A stretch of 47,981 nt of DNA, taken from positions 1 to 47,981 of the forward strand of contig NZ_JAFEUF010000028.1 in NCBI RefSeq assembly GCF_016901035.1. The letters are read 5' to 3'. A program made the translations under genes and the position numbers. This DNA is from Streptomyces durocortorensis (lineage in GTDB: Bacteria; Actinomycetota; Actinomycetes; Streptomycetales; Streptomycetaceae). Under the pieces are notes generated by a model, which was given only the letters and a program-made list of their open reading frames with translations, had not been told where the DNA came from and did no database searches. Positions 16,056 to 27,486 of the stretch are shown here, piece by piece. Each line of letters starts with the position of its first letter. Position 1 is the first letter of the stretch.

Positions 16056-16749
16056 GCACCAGGCCGGAGACCAGGGCGAAGACGAGCACGCACAGGCGCA
16101 TGCGGCGCGCGTCCAGCCGGTGGTGCACCAGCCGGCTCAGCCACGCGCCCGCGGCGATCACCGGCAGCAGCGCCACCGCGAGACCCAGGTGTCCGGGCTC
16201 ACCCTCACCGGTCCCGAACAGCAGGCCCAGCGAGGCCACTTCGCCGACGAGGAAGCAGGAGGCGACGGTCGAGCGCAGTTCGGCCGGCGGCCGGTGCTGG
16301 TAGACGAGCGCGAGCGGGGGGCCGCCGACGCCGGTCGCGGTCTCCGTCAGTCCGGTCACCACGCCCGCCCCGAGATACGCCGCCCGGCCGGGGGTGAAGG
16401 CGGGGGCGACCAGGCTCACGACCGCCGCCAGTACGGTCGCGATGCCGACGAACAGGCCGATGCTGCGGTCCGGGATCAGCCAGAGCAGCGCGAGCCCGGC
16501 GGGGGTGGCGGCCAGCCGGGCCCCGGTGATCCAGCCCGCGCCGCGCAGGTCGATCGAGGCCCGTTCGCGCCAGGCGACGTACAGGTTGAGCGGGATCATG
16601 GCCGCCAGGACGAACACCGGGAGCAGACCGGGGTCGAGCATCCCGGCCACGGGCGCGACGATCAGGGCGAAGCCCAGGCCGCTGCTGCCCTGGACGAACG
16701 CGGCGACGGCCACCGTGACGGCGAGGACCACGAGTGCTTCCGTACTCAC
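16039..16749 (-). CDS. TauE/SafE family membrane permease
   Basis: A 236-aa inner-membrane protein with about eight helices. The repeated TauE/SafE signature is visible: FVQGSSGLGFALIVAPV near the start and GLTETATGVGGPPLALVYQ in the second half. The family exports or exchanges sulfite, sulfonate-derived and organic anions. The GTG at 16749 overlaps the stop of the amidohydrolase (GTGA), placing it third in an operon after the NCS2 permease and the deaminase. An anionic purine breakdown product is a possible cargo, but this rests on context only. Confidence 0.82.
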   Translation of the reverse strand: MSTEALVVLAVTVAVAAFVQGSSGLGFALIVAPVAGMLDPGLLPVFVLAAMIPLNLYVAWRERASIDLRGAGWITGARLAATPAGLALLWLIPDRSIGLFVGIATVLAAVVSLVAPAFTPGRAAYLGAGVVTGLTETATGVGGPPLALVYQHRPPAELRSTVASCFLVGEVASLGLLFGTGEGEPGHLGLAVALLPVIAAGAWLSRLVHHRLDARRMRLCVLVFALVSGLVLMLGL

Positions 16750-18227
16750 TGTGCGGTGCTCCCCCGCCGTGCCGCCGTGGACGTGGGGTGTACGCGGGTG
16801 ATGGGGGCTCTTTCGACGGCGGCCCGGGCCCGTTCTGCCGCGTGCCGCACGAAGGCGGGGCCGTCCCAGTCGGTGGGGGCGCCCTGCCACAGGCGCAGGC
16901 GCCCGGCGACGAACACGGCGGTGATCTGGTCGCGGTTGCCTCGGCGTACCAGCTCCCACGGCACGTCCCAGGAGAGCGCGAGTTCGGGGGTGGTGAGGTC
17001 GACGAGGAGGAAGTCGGCGGCCAGCCCCTCGGCGACCCTGCCGGTGCGCGCACCGAGGCCGACCGCGTCGGCGCCGCCGGCGGTGGCGTGTTCGAGCCAG
17101 GTCCAGCCGGCGCCGCACGACGAGTCCCCGGTGGCGAGCCCGTAGGCGATCCGCTGGGCGAACTCGGCCGCGTCCGCCAGCCGGAACCCGTCACCGCGGG
17201 TGCCGTCCGTGCCGAGCCCGAAGCGGATGCCGCGCTCGGCCATGGCGGTGGCCGGGGCGACGGCGTTGCCCTTCCAGGCGCTGGCGACCGGGTTGTAGCT
17301 GACGGCGGTCCCGGTGTCGGCGAGCAGGGTCAGTTCGCGGGGGGTGAGCAACGTGGCGTGCGCGGCGAGCAGTTGAGGGCCGAGCGCGCCGATCCTGTGG
17401 AGGTGTTCGAGCGGGCGCAGTCCGTGACGTACGAGGGAGCGCTCGACCCCCGCCAGGTGCTCGTTGACGTGGATCTGCACGATCGCCCCGGCCTCCGCGG
17501 CGAGACGGGCGGTGCGCCGCAGGGTCGCCGAGGTGGCCGCTTCGGGGATCGAGACGGCGAGGGAGGGGTGGATCAGCGGATCGCCGCCGTAGCGGGCGAG
17601 GTGCTTCTCGGCGTTCTCCAGGACGGCGGTGGTGGTCGTGGAGCCCTCGGCGGCGGTGCTCGCGGAGTTCTCGGCGGCGGGTGCGGCAGCGGGGTCGGCT
17701 GCGGATTCGGCGGTCGCGGTCGTGGCGTCGCCGGTGACGTCGTTGCAGACGAGGCCGAGTACGCAGCGGATTCCGGCGTCACGGGCGGCCGACGCGACGA
17801 CGTCGACGTCCACATCGGCGCGCGTACCGGCGTCGGTGACGGTGGTGAAGCCGCCGCGCAGGGCCTCCAACGCCGCCAGTTTGGCCGCGACATAGGCCGA
17901 TTCCTCGTCCAGTGCTCCTTCCAGCGGAACCCAGACCCTGCGGAAGATCTCCGAGGGCTCACCGAAGGCGAGCGCGGAGCCGAAGCTCTGGGTCAGATGG
18001 TGGTGGGCGTCGACGAAGCCGGGCATCAGGAGATGGCCGGGCAGCGTGACCGCGTCGAGCTGCGGGTGCGTACGCGTCAGCTCCTCGGCAGGCCCGACGG
18101 CCCGGAAGGAGCCGTCGGCGACGACGACCGCGTATCCGTCGACGGCCCCTTCCGGCAGCAGCACGGCATCGGGTACGAGGAGGAGCGGGCCCGAGGAGTC
18201 GAGGAGGTCGCGGGTGAGCTGGTTCAT
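16746..18227 (-). CDS. Amidohydrolase, guanine/8-oxoguanine deaminase type
   Basis: The 493-aa cytosolic metallo-hydrolase belongs to the ATZ/TRZ/guanine deaminase branch. Metal ligands are visible: GFVDAHHHLTQ (HxH), QIHVNEH, a later His in LLAAHATL, and Asp in FGLGTDGTRGDG. Position between an NCS2 purine permease and divergent xdhABC suggests it produces xanthine from guanine or uric acid from 8-oxoguanine; sequence alone does not separate these. A ~35-residue Ala/Thr/Ser/Glu-rich insert near residues 165-200 is unusual for the family and probably an exposed loop. The ATG start overlaps the permease stop (ATGA). Confidence 0.82.
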   Translation of the reverse strand: MNQLTRDLLDSSGPLLLVPDAVLLPEGAVDGYAVVVADGSFRAVGPAEELTRTHPQLDAVTLPGHLLMPGFVDAHHHLTQSFGSALAFGEPSEIFRRVWVPLEGALDEESAYVAAKLAALEALRGGFTTVTDAGTRADVDVDVVASAARDAGIRCVLGLVCNDVTGDATTATAESAADPAAAPAAENSASTAAEGSTTTTAVLENAEKHLARYGGDPLIHPSLAVSIPEAATSATLRRTARLAAEAGAIVQIHVNEHLAGVERSLVRHGLRPLEHLHRIGALGPQLLAAHATLLTPRELTLLADTGTAVSYNPVASAWKGNAVAPATAMAERGIRFGLGTDGTRGDGFRLADAAEFAQRIAYGLATGDSSCGAGWTWLEHATAGGADAVGLGARTGRVAEGLAADFLLVDLTTPELALSWDVPWELVRRGNRDQITAVFVAGRLRLWQGAPTDWDGPAFVRHAAERARAAVERAPITRVHPTSTAARRGSTAQ

Positions 18228-19759
18228 CGGTCGCTTTCCGTACGTGAGGTGGTCAGCCGGGCGGCGATGCGCGGCCTGACGTGGTGGAACAGGATGTTGA
18301 GCACGGCGGCGACGAACGCGCCCACGGCGACGCCGCTTTCGAGGAGGATGCGGACGTTCGGCGGGAAGCCCGCGTACACGCCGGGGATGAGGATCGGCAG
18401 CAGGCCCAGCGCCAGGGCGACGGCGCAGATGAACGTGGCGGTGTGCCGGTCGAGGTCGGAACGGCCGAGCATCTGCACGCCCAGCACGGTGATCACCGCG
18501 AAGACGACCATGGCCGTGCCGCCGACCACGGCGGACGGGACGACGCTGATCGCGCGGGTCACCGGCGCGAGGAACCCGATGACGATGAGGACCACACCGG
18601 CGGCGGCCGTGACGTACCGGCTGCGGACGCCGGTGACCCGGACGATCCCGATGTTCTCGCCGCTGGTCACCATCAGCGGCAGTCCGAAGAACCCGCCGAA
18701 GAGGGAGGTCAGCGCATCGCCGCGGACGGTCTTGGGGACGTCGGTGCGGGTGTCGATCTCCTTGCCGACGGCCTCGGCGTTGATCACCGTCTGGCCGGTG
18801 GCCTCCGCCATGGAGGCGAGGCTGTAGAGCATCAGCGGCAGCGCGGCGATCAGGCTGAACTGGGGTGAGCCGAACGGCATCAGCTCCGGCACGCTGAACA
18901 GACCGCCCTCGGCGGCACGGCCGAGGTCGATGCTGCCGAGGAAACCGGCCAGCACGGTGCCGGCCACCAGCCCGAGCATGACGGCGAGTTGCCGCAGGAT
19001 GCCGGTGAACAGCAGATAGAAGACGACGGTGAAGCCGATCGTCGCCATGCCGAGCGCGAGGTTCGTCGGATCCGCGAAACCGGGCTCGCCGGGCCGGCCG
19101 GTGACGAGGACCGCGCCGACCTTCACCAGGTTGACCCCGACGATGACGATCATGGTGCCGATGACCAGGGCCGGGAAGAACCTGAGCAGCCGCGAGAAGA
19201 CCGGCAGGACGACGAAGTAGAAGCCCGCGGTGAGGATGACGGCGCCGGTGGCGGTGCGCAGACCGTGCTGCTCGGCGATGGCGATGAACAGGATGAGCGG
19301 CGCGCCGCCGGGCAGCATGACGAACGGCAGCCGGGGGCCGAACTTCCACGGCCCCAGCGACTGGATCAGCGACCCGACGCCGGAGAGCACGAACGCCGCG
19401 GAGAGCAGATTGATGGTCAGGCCGGCGTCCAGCCGGAGGGTGGCGCTCATCAGGAAGATCGCCGAGATGGGGGTGGCGGCCATGACGAGGACGTGCTGGA
19501 TCCCGAAGAGGACGATCCGCCCGAGGGGGCGCGACTCGTCGACGGGGTGCACGGCTGGGGTGCCGTGCGGGGCGTGGCGTGCGGTGCCGTGCTCGGTGGC
19601 GTGCTCGGCTTCGCGCTCGGTGCCGTACGCGGCGCCTTGCTCGGCGTCGTGCGGGACCGGCTTCGGCGTCGGTGGTGGTTGGTGTTCGGCTCCGGGTGCC
19701 GACTGGCGATGACTGGACACGTCGGTACTCCCATTCGGGCGTGAGGAACGCTCGGACAT
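18224..19759 (-). CDS. NCS2 nucleobase permease (xanthine/urate type)
   Basis: A 511-aa inner-membrane nucleobase:cation symporter. A hydrophilic ~70-residue tail rich in His, Glu and Pro precedes about 14 hydrophobic segments. The NAT/NCS2 signature is present as SGENIGIVRVTGV. Helix 8 carries the substrate-site segment SMAEATGQTVIN, with the conserved acidic residue. The adjacent deaminase and xanthine dehydrogenase genes favour a purine (xanthine, guanine or urate) rather than uracil. It is first in the operon permease-deaminase-TauE. The start ATG lies about 40 bp from the palindrome at 19800-19817, so repression there would close the whole operon. Confidence 0.87.
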   Translation of the reverse strand: MSERSSRPNGSTDVSSHRQSAPGAEHQPPPTPKPVPHDAEQGAAYGTEREAEHATEHGTARHAPHGTPAVHPVDESRPLGRIVLFGIQHVLVMAATPISAIFLMSATLRLDAGLTINLLSAAFVLSGVGSLIQSLGPWKFGPRLPFVMLPGGAPLILFIAIAEQHGLRTATGAVILTAGFYFVVLPVFSRLLRFFPALVIGTMIVIVGVNLVKVGAVLVTGRPGEPGFADPTNLALGMATIGFTVVFYLLFTGILRQLAVMLGLVAGTVLAGFLGSIDLGRAAEGGLFSVPELMPFGSPQFSLIAALPLMLYSLASMAEATGQTVINAEAVGKEIDTRTDVPKTVRGDALTSLFGGFFGLPLMVTSGENIGIVRVTGVRSRYVTAAAGVVLIVIGFLAPVTRAISVVPSAVVGGTAMVVFAVITVLGVQMLGRSDLDRHTATFICAVALALGLLPILIPGVYAGFPPNVRILLESGVAVGAFVAAVLNILFHHVRPRIAARLTTSRTESDR

Positions 19760-19799
19760 CAGCCGCGATCCAGCCCCGAACGGAGGGCCAAAGCGAGGT

Positions 19800-19817
19800 G
19801 GCCAAATCGATTTGGCC
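19800..19817. promoter_or_regulatory. 18-bp perfect palindrome, LacI-type operator
   Basis: GGCCAAATCGATTTGGCC equals its own reverse complement. Its core AAATCGATTT fits the LacI/GalR AAnCGnTT pattern. A related imperfect element (GGCCAAAGCGAGG) begins at 19786. It lies 41 bp upstream of the NCS2 permease start and about 190 bp from the xdh promoter. Confidence 0.7.
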
Positions 19818-19952
19818 GTCAGTATGGGGAGGCTCCGCGAGCATCGTCAAGAGCTGTGAACTCGGAGCGCCGGGCCCTCGCCGACCGAACGGCAGCCGTG
19901 CGGCGGCAGGGGCGCGAAAGACGACGGGGCGACGGCGGTCGTGGAAACAGCT

Positions 19953-19994
19953 CTCACGGGCCTCGGCACAAGCAGCCCTCACGGGCCTCGGCAC
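19953..19994 (+). repeat. 17-bp direct repeat in the purine intergenic region
   Basis: CTCACGGGCCTCGGCAC occurs at 19953-19969 and again at 19978-19994, with a 25-bp period and 8 bases between. The second copy ends 11 bases before the -35 box of the xdh promoter, the position expected for activator binding. It could also be a chance local duplication. Confidence 0.6.
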
Positions 19995-20005
19995 CGGGCG
20001 GCCCC

Positions 20006-20034
20006 TTGACCTCCCTGGGGGCAGCAACTAATTT
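20006..20034 (+). promoter_or_regulatory. Promoter of the leader ORF and xdh operon
   Basis: TTGACC (20006-20011) and TAATTT (20029-20034) are separated by exactly 17 bp, a strong housekeeping-sigma match for this genus. The first start codon downstream is the small ORF at 20080. Confidence 0.65.
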
Positions 20035-20079
20035 GCCGTAGACGCCGACCCACAGCCCTCGAAAGGAGGCGACCAGCCG

Positions 20080-20157
20080 ATGTTCACCTACTCCGACCTC
20101 GGTCGCCTCGCCGAGTGCACCGCCTGGGTTCCGGGGCGTATCGCGCACGGCTGCTGA
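20080..20157 (+). CDS. Small ORF (25 aa) with strong ribosome site
   Basis: AAAGGAGG at 20062-20069 is a near-perfect Shine-Dalgarno sequence, better than that of most genes here, 10 bases before an ATG. The reading frame gives MFTYSDLGRLAECTAWVPG and ends after 25 codons with Cys as last residue. It lies about 45 bp downstream of a good promoter and 205 bp before xdhA. It resembles no known peptide I can name. It may be a leader peptide controlling xdhABC, a small protein in its own right, or the remains of a longer gene. The 205 bp to xdhA include a pyrimidine-rich stretch (about 20205-20275). Confidence 0.5.
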   Translation: MFTYSDLGRLAECTAWVPGRIAHGC

Positions 20158-20362
20158 ACGCGCCCCTCCGCCCGTGCCCTTCCGCGGCACCTTCGGCTAC
20201 CTCGTTCTCCCCTTTTCCCTTCACCTTTTCGCGGTGCCCGCTGTCGCGCGCCGTTTCGCGCCCGCCCGCTCCTCCTCCGTGGGTGCGTACGAATCCAGAG
20301 AGCTGTCCGACATTGACGAAGACGATGAACCGACCGACCGCGCACCGGAACGGGGGCCTGTC

Positions 20363-21840
20363 GTGACGGCGCCGCGCATCACGGTCAACGGGACCGAAAC
20401 ACCGATCTCACCGGCCGCGCCCCACACCACGGTGCTGGACTTCCTGCGCGAGCGTGGCCTCACCGGAACCAAGGAGGGCTGCGCCGAGGGCGAGTGCGGC
20501 GCGTGCGCCGTCCTGGTCGCCCGACCCGGGGCGAACGAGCCCACCGACTGGGTGGCGGTCAACGCCTGCCTGCTGCCGGCCGCGGCGCTCGACGGACAGG
20601 AAGTGGTCACCTCCGAGGGGCTCGCCACCGCCGGCGCGGCCGGCTCACCGGGCACGCTGCACCCGGTGCAGGAGGAGATGGCGGTCCGGGGCGGCTCCCA
20701 ATGCGGTTACTGCACACCGGGGTTCGTCTGCAGCATGGCCGCCGAGTTCTACCGGCCCGACCGCTGCGCGCACGCGGACCCGGCCGAGGGCACCGACCCG
20801 GCCGAGAGCGCCGACCCGGAGCACGGACCGAACGGCTTCGATCTGCACGCGCTGAGCGGAAACCTGTGCCGCTGCACCGGATACCGCCCCATCCGCGACG
20901 CCGCGTTCGCCGTTGGCGCGCCCGCCGACGAGGACCCGCTCGCGCAGCGTCGTGAGCAGTCCCCGCCCGTTCCGGTCGCCACCGAGTACGTCCGGGACGG
21001 CAGCGCGTTCCTGCGGAGGAACACCCTGGGCGAGACCTTGCGGTTGCTGCGCGAGCGGCCCGACGCGGTGGTGGTCGCCGGTTCGACCGACTGGGGCGTG
21101 GAGGTGAACATCCGCGCCCGCCGGGCGGATTGCGTGATCGCCGTCGACCGGCTGGACGAACTGCGGGAGCTGCGCGTCGGATCCGACTCCGTCGAGATCG
21201 GGGCGGCGCTGACGCTCACCGAGATCGAACGCCGCCTCGACGGCCAAGTCCCGCTGCTGGCACAGCTGTTCCCGCAGTTCGCGTCGCGGCTCATCCGCAA
21301 CGGTGCGACGCTCGGGGGCAATCTGGGGACCGGTTCCCCCATCGGCGACAGCCCGCCGGTCCTGCTCGCCCTGGAGGCGTCGGTGGTGCTCGCCGACGCC
21401 GACGGTGAACGCACGGTGCCCCTCGCGGACTACTTCACCGGTTACCGGCAGAGCGTGCGCCGTCCCGGCGAGCTGATCCGCGCGGTACGCGTCCCGCTGC
21501 CGCTGTCGCCGGTCGTGGCCTTCCACAAGATCGCCAAGCGGCGCTTCGACGACATCTCCAGCGTGGCGGTCGCCTTCGCGCTCGATGTCGAGGACGGGAT
21601 CGTCCGGAAGGCCCGTATCGGACTGGGCGGTGTGGCCGCCACCCCGATCCGTGCCCTCTCCACCGAGGAGGCCCTGGAGGGCAGGGCGTGGACGGCGGAG
21701 ACCGTCGACGCCGCGGCGCGGGTACTGCGGGCGGAGGGCACGCCGCTGAACGACCAGCGTGCCAGCGCCGCGTACCGCTCCGCGATGCTGGGCCAGAGCC
21801 TGCTGAAGCTGTACGCGCAGACCACCGAGGCGGTTTCGTC

Positions 21841-21844
<4 letters not shown>
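20363..21844 (+). CDS. xdhA: Xanthine dehydrogenase, 2Fe-2S and FAD subunit
   Basis: A 493-aa electron-transfer subunit. Residues ~5-85 are a plant-type ferredoxin domain with GCAEGECGACAVLV. Residues ~95-175 are the second 2Fe-2S domain, with CGYCTPGF and CRCTGYRP. Residues ~205-375 bind FAD (VVVAGSTDWGVEVNIR, and GGNLGTGSPIGDSPP), followed by the CO-dehydrogenase flavoprotein C-terminal domain. It takes electrons from the Mo centre of XdhB and passes them to NAD+. The GTG at 20363 matches the expected N-terminus; longer upstream reading is low-complexity. A 13-codon overlapping ORF starting at 20327 ends in the GTGA of this start, which may give coupling. Its stop overlaps the xdhB start (ATGA). 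Confidence 0.92.
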
Positions 21845-24334
<2,490 letters not shown>

Positions 24335-24342
<8 letters not shown>

Positions 24343-25171
24343 CATGACCTGGTTCGCCGCGGTCGCGCGGCTGCGAGCACGCCGGGAGGCCGGCGTGCTG
24401 GTGACCGTCGCGACCGTGCGCGGCCACGCCCCTCGTGACCCCGGCGCGAAGCTCGTCGTGGGGCGGAGCGAGACATGGGGCTCGATCGGTGGCGGCAACG
24501 TCGAGGCGGTCACCATCGACCGGGCCCGAGAACTGATCGCAGCGTCCGCGGCCGGACCGGAGCTGATGGATTTCGCCCTGAACGACAAGGTGACCAACCG
24601 GCACGGCGTCCAGTGCTGCGGCGGCACGGTCTCGGTGCTGCTCGAACCGCTGCCGGTGGTACGGGCGGTGGCGATCTTCGGCGTCGGACACGTCGGAATG
24701 GAACTGGCACGCGTCCTGGCACGCCAGAACCTCGACCTCCATCTGATCGACAGCCGCTCGGACCTCCTCACCGAGGAACGGCTCGCCGTCCTCGGGGACG
24801 CGGTGGCGGGGGTGCACGTCCACCACACTCCGCTGCTGCCGGAAGAGGTCCTGGAGCAGTTGCCGCGCGGCACCCACATCCTGATCATGACCCACGATCA
24901 CGCCGAGGACGCCGCGCTGTGCGACGCCGCCCTGCGGACGGCCCACCTGGGTTCCATCGGGCTGATCGGCTCGGCGGCCAAGTGGAGACGCTTCCGCAAA
25001 CGCCTCCTCACGGAGGGCGGCCACGACGAGGCCGCCATCGACCGGATCAAGACCCCGATCGGACTGGCCGACATCACCGGCAAGGACCCCGCGACCATCG
25101 CCGTGAGCGTCGCGGCCGATCTGCTGCTTGCCTTCGAGGCGGAGGGCGTCGACGAGGGCGCGCGACGGTGA
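24335..25171 (+). CDS. xdhC: XdhC, molybdenum cofactor insertion chaperone
   Basis: The 278-aa protein binds and inserts the sulfurated Mo cofactor into XdhB and is not part of the mature enzyme. The XdhC/CoxI N-terminal domain (VLVTVATVRGHAPRDPGAKLVV, SIGGGNVEAV, GVQCCGGTVSVLLEPL) is followed by a Rossmann-type domain (AIFGVGHVGMELARVL, IGLIGSAAKWRRFRKRL). The GTG at 24335 lies inside the xdhB end; an ATG at 24344 is an alternative. It is the last gene of the xdh operon, and the backbone seems to end just after it. Confidence 0.9.
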
Positions 25172-25228
25172 CGATCTGGCGGAGGCCGGCATCGGCGAGA
25201 AGTCACCCGGCCGATGCCCCATGCCGGC

Positions 25229-25991
25229 TCATGGGTGTCCAGCTGCCCCGTCACGGTCCCGCAGCATGTCCGCGAGGTGGTGGGCGACCGCCCTGCCCAG
25301 TTCGGTGGCGGAGGCGTCCTCACCGCCCCGTACCCCCAGTCGCTCCGCCAGATCCGTCAGGTGCAGATCGACCGCCGTCTCCACGAGCGTGGCAAGCAGA
25401 CTCGCGGCGTCGCGGGCGCGGGCGACGGCCGTGACGAGCACGGCGGCTCCGGCCAGCGCGCTGGGCCACCACAGCACCGCCAGTGCCGCGTACAGCAGCG
25501 CCCAACCGGCCAGGCGTGCGGCGGAGTCGTACGCCTGGCGGGCGCTGATGACGTCGGCGCGCAGTGTTTCGGGCAGCAGGGCCCAGAGTCGTGGCCAGGT
25601 CGGCTCCAGGTCGAGCCCGTAGCGGCCGTACACCCGCACCGCGGCTCCGTGGAAGGCGTCCCCGATCCGGGTCGGACGCTCAGGTTTTCGCGTCTTCCGC
25701 CGCCGCGCCGCATACCGGGCGTAGGCCGACGACAAGCGCCTGCCCCGGCTCCGGTCTGCGTCGGCCCGTCCGATGGTGTGTCGTGCCCGCACGTCCCCGC
25801 GCAGCTGGTTGCGAAGGCGCCACCGCACCACCCAGGCGAGCGGCGGTCCGGCCGTGGCCCACAACCCCAGAACCGGCAGCTACCAGGGCGGAAACGGCGA
25901 CACGTCGGGCGAAGCCACCCGGGATGCCATAGCCCGCGCCGGCGGCGGCCAGTGGATCACCTGGGCGTGCACCACGCGGTAGCCCACGCAT
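25229..25991 (-). pseudogene. Membrane protein gene with a probable frameshift
   Basis: The 3' part (25229-25864, up to 211 aa) opens with hydrophobic LWATAGPPLAWVVRWR and has a second hydrophobic pair near residues 115-150 (LAGWALLYAALAVLWWPSALAGAAVLVTAV). Directly upstream this frame has a stop at 25880-25882. The neighbouring frame, from an ATG at 25991, ends in another hydrophobic run (RRVAVSALVA) at the same point. Joining the two at about 25880 gives one continuous membrane helix, so a single-base indel is the simplest reading. It could be a true mutation or an assembly error. No function is recognised. It converges with xdhC. Confidence 0.5.
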
Positions 25992-26078
25992 GCGCCCCGC
26001 TCCTGTGTGCGGATCGGCTGCGGAGCCTTCCTCGACGCACCGTCGATCTCACCCTGCCGGCACGAGCCCTCTGCCCGG

Positions 26079-27134
26079 TCAGGAGACGTCTGCCCGCCAG
26101 CCGGTGAGGTCGCCCTCGTCCGCGTCCTCGAAGCCGACAGCGACCGGCGCATCGCCGTCCGCCAACAGGTGGATGGTGCACTGCGTCAACGTGCCACCGG
26201 GCGGAACCATGCCGCCGGTCCCACCGGCCGGACAGGCAGCGACTTCCACTTCGCCGAAGACGTAGGCCGGGGCGCCTCCGATCTGCTGAGCGCCCTCGGT
26301 GAGCACACGGACGCTGCTGGCCTGGCCGGGAAAGAGGTCGGTCTTCCCGGTATTGCGGTAGGAGATCGTCACGTAGTACGGGGTGCGGTCCCGCTGATCG
26401 TCGTCGAGTTCGGCACCGGCGAGATCAGCCACGCTGCCCTTACGCACGGACTGAAGAGTGGCGGGCAGTTCGATGACACCTCCCTGCTCCTCGCCGGCGT
26501 CCCACCGGACGGCGATCGTGTCACCCTGGGCCGCCATCTCTTTCGAGGCCGCGGCGAGGCCACCGTCGACCGGCCAGGTGGCGACCTGGTCGGCCGGGCT
26601 GATGAACCCGCCCCCGGAGGTGTGCGTCACGGCCAAGGCGCCAATGCCCTTCGGCACCATGTACGTCGCACAGGTGGTGTACGAGTCACCGGGTGCCAGC
26701 GTGTCCGGCGCGGAGTCCTCGCAGGACGACGGGCCGCTGGTGGTGACCGGTGTTCCGCGCGTCCAGTCGGTGCCGGTCAGGGTGAGGTTGCGGAAGGCCT
26801 CGTAGGCGTAGGGGATCTTCTTCTTGCCCGTGTTGCTGACCTCGAAAGTGAGGTAGTGGGGGATCTTTCCCTTCAGCTCACCGTCCAGCCGCACACCGTC
26901 AAGGTCGTCCTCCGATGCGCGGACGAGGCTCTTGACCTTCAGCCGAATCTCGTACGTCTTCCCGCCGAGGGCTGTATGGACGACCTCCCGGGCCCCGGTC
27001 TTCACCGGCAGCTCCGTGCCGGAAGCCGGGCTCCCCACCGACTCCGCCAAGCCTTGTACGCCTGCGCAGCCGACGAGCAGGGCTATGCCTGTCGCTCCCA
27101 CGGCGGTCATCTTGAAGTGCCTGATCAGGCGCAC
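26079..27134 (-). CDS. Lipoprotein with two duplicated beta-domains
   Basis: A 351-aa protein (GTG at 27134; ATG at 27110 also possible) with a lipobox GIALLVGC: Cys about residue 23 would be lipidated and anchor it outside the membrane. The mature part holds two similar halves. One has KIPHYLTFEVSNTGKKKIPY and the other RTPYYVTISYRNTGKTDLF; each is followed by a Gly/Pro-rich segment with two Cys that probably form a disulfide (SSCEDSAP...TTC; ACPAG...QCT). This resembles DUF4352-like immunoglobulin-fold lipoproteins of actinobacteria. A ligand is unknown. The gene lies at the left end of the mosaic segment without an obvious operon partner. Confidence 0.75.
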   Translation of the reverse strand: MRLIRHFKMTAVGATGIALLVGCAGVQGLAESVGSPASGTELPVKTGAREVVHTALGGKTYEIRLKVKSLVRASEDDLDGVRLDGELKGKIPHYLTFEVSNTGKKKIPYAYEAFRNLTLTGTDWTRGTPVTTSGPSSCEDSAPDTLAPGDSYTTCATYMVPKGIGALAVTHTSGGGFISPADQVATWPVDGGLAAASKEMAAQGDTIAVRWDAGEEQGGVIELPATLQSVRKGSVADLAGAELDDDQRDRTPYYVTISYRNTGKTDLFPGQASSVRVLTEGAQQIGGAPAYVFGEVEVAACPAGGTGGMVPPGGTLTQCTIHLLADGDAPVAVGFEDADEGDLTGWRADVS

Positions 27135-27486
27135 GGCTTCCCCCTGTTACGCAATATTCTGCTGTCTCCTGTCGCGTGGCACACGATAAACGGTCGCCGG
27201 ACGCCGGTATGCGGCCGACCAGGCCGAAGAGCCGAAGAGCCCCGGGGCAACCAGCACCGAGCCGGGGATGTCGAGTTCGGCGCGTTGAGCCGCACGGGGC
27301 TGACGTTCCATCAGCAACAAGTCGTCACAAGGCCAGTTGGCGTACTCGGTCAGCGCGCCGCCGAGCAGATCACGGAGCGCGCCGCCGCCCGCGACGGCAC
27401 CGAAGATCGAGAGGGCCCGGCCCGTTCCTTGAGGTCGGTGAAGATGGCCGTCAGAAGGGGACAGGGCCGCCGGGGACAGAAGGGGA
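27135..27486. other. 352-bp gap without a recognised gene
   Basis: Open frames cross this stretch, but none has a recognisable domain or a convincing ribosome site. A short direct repeat (GCCGAAGA / GCCGAAGA at about 27222-27240) is the only local structure seen. It may hold decayed coding sequence, in line with the broken genes on its right. Confidence 0.5.

Noticed and set aside
16746-20027. A 1093-codon open frame on the minus strand that could be read as one giant protein.
   Set aside because: Only the part after the ATG at 18227 is an amidohydrolase; the rest lies over the NCS2 permease in another frame and is Arg/Pro-rich shadow.
20158-20362. A purine riboswitch before xdhA.
   Set aside because: The region is pyrimidine-rich, and I could not find the conserved core of any purine, xanthine or Mo-cofactor riboswitch.
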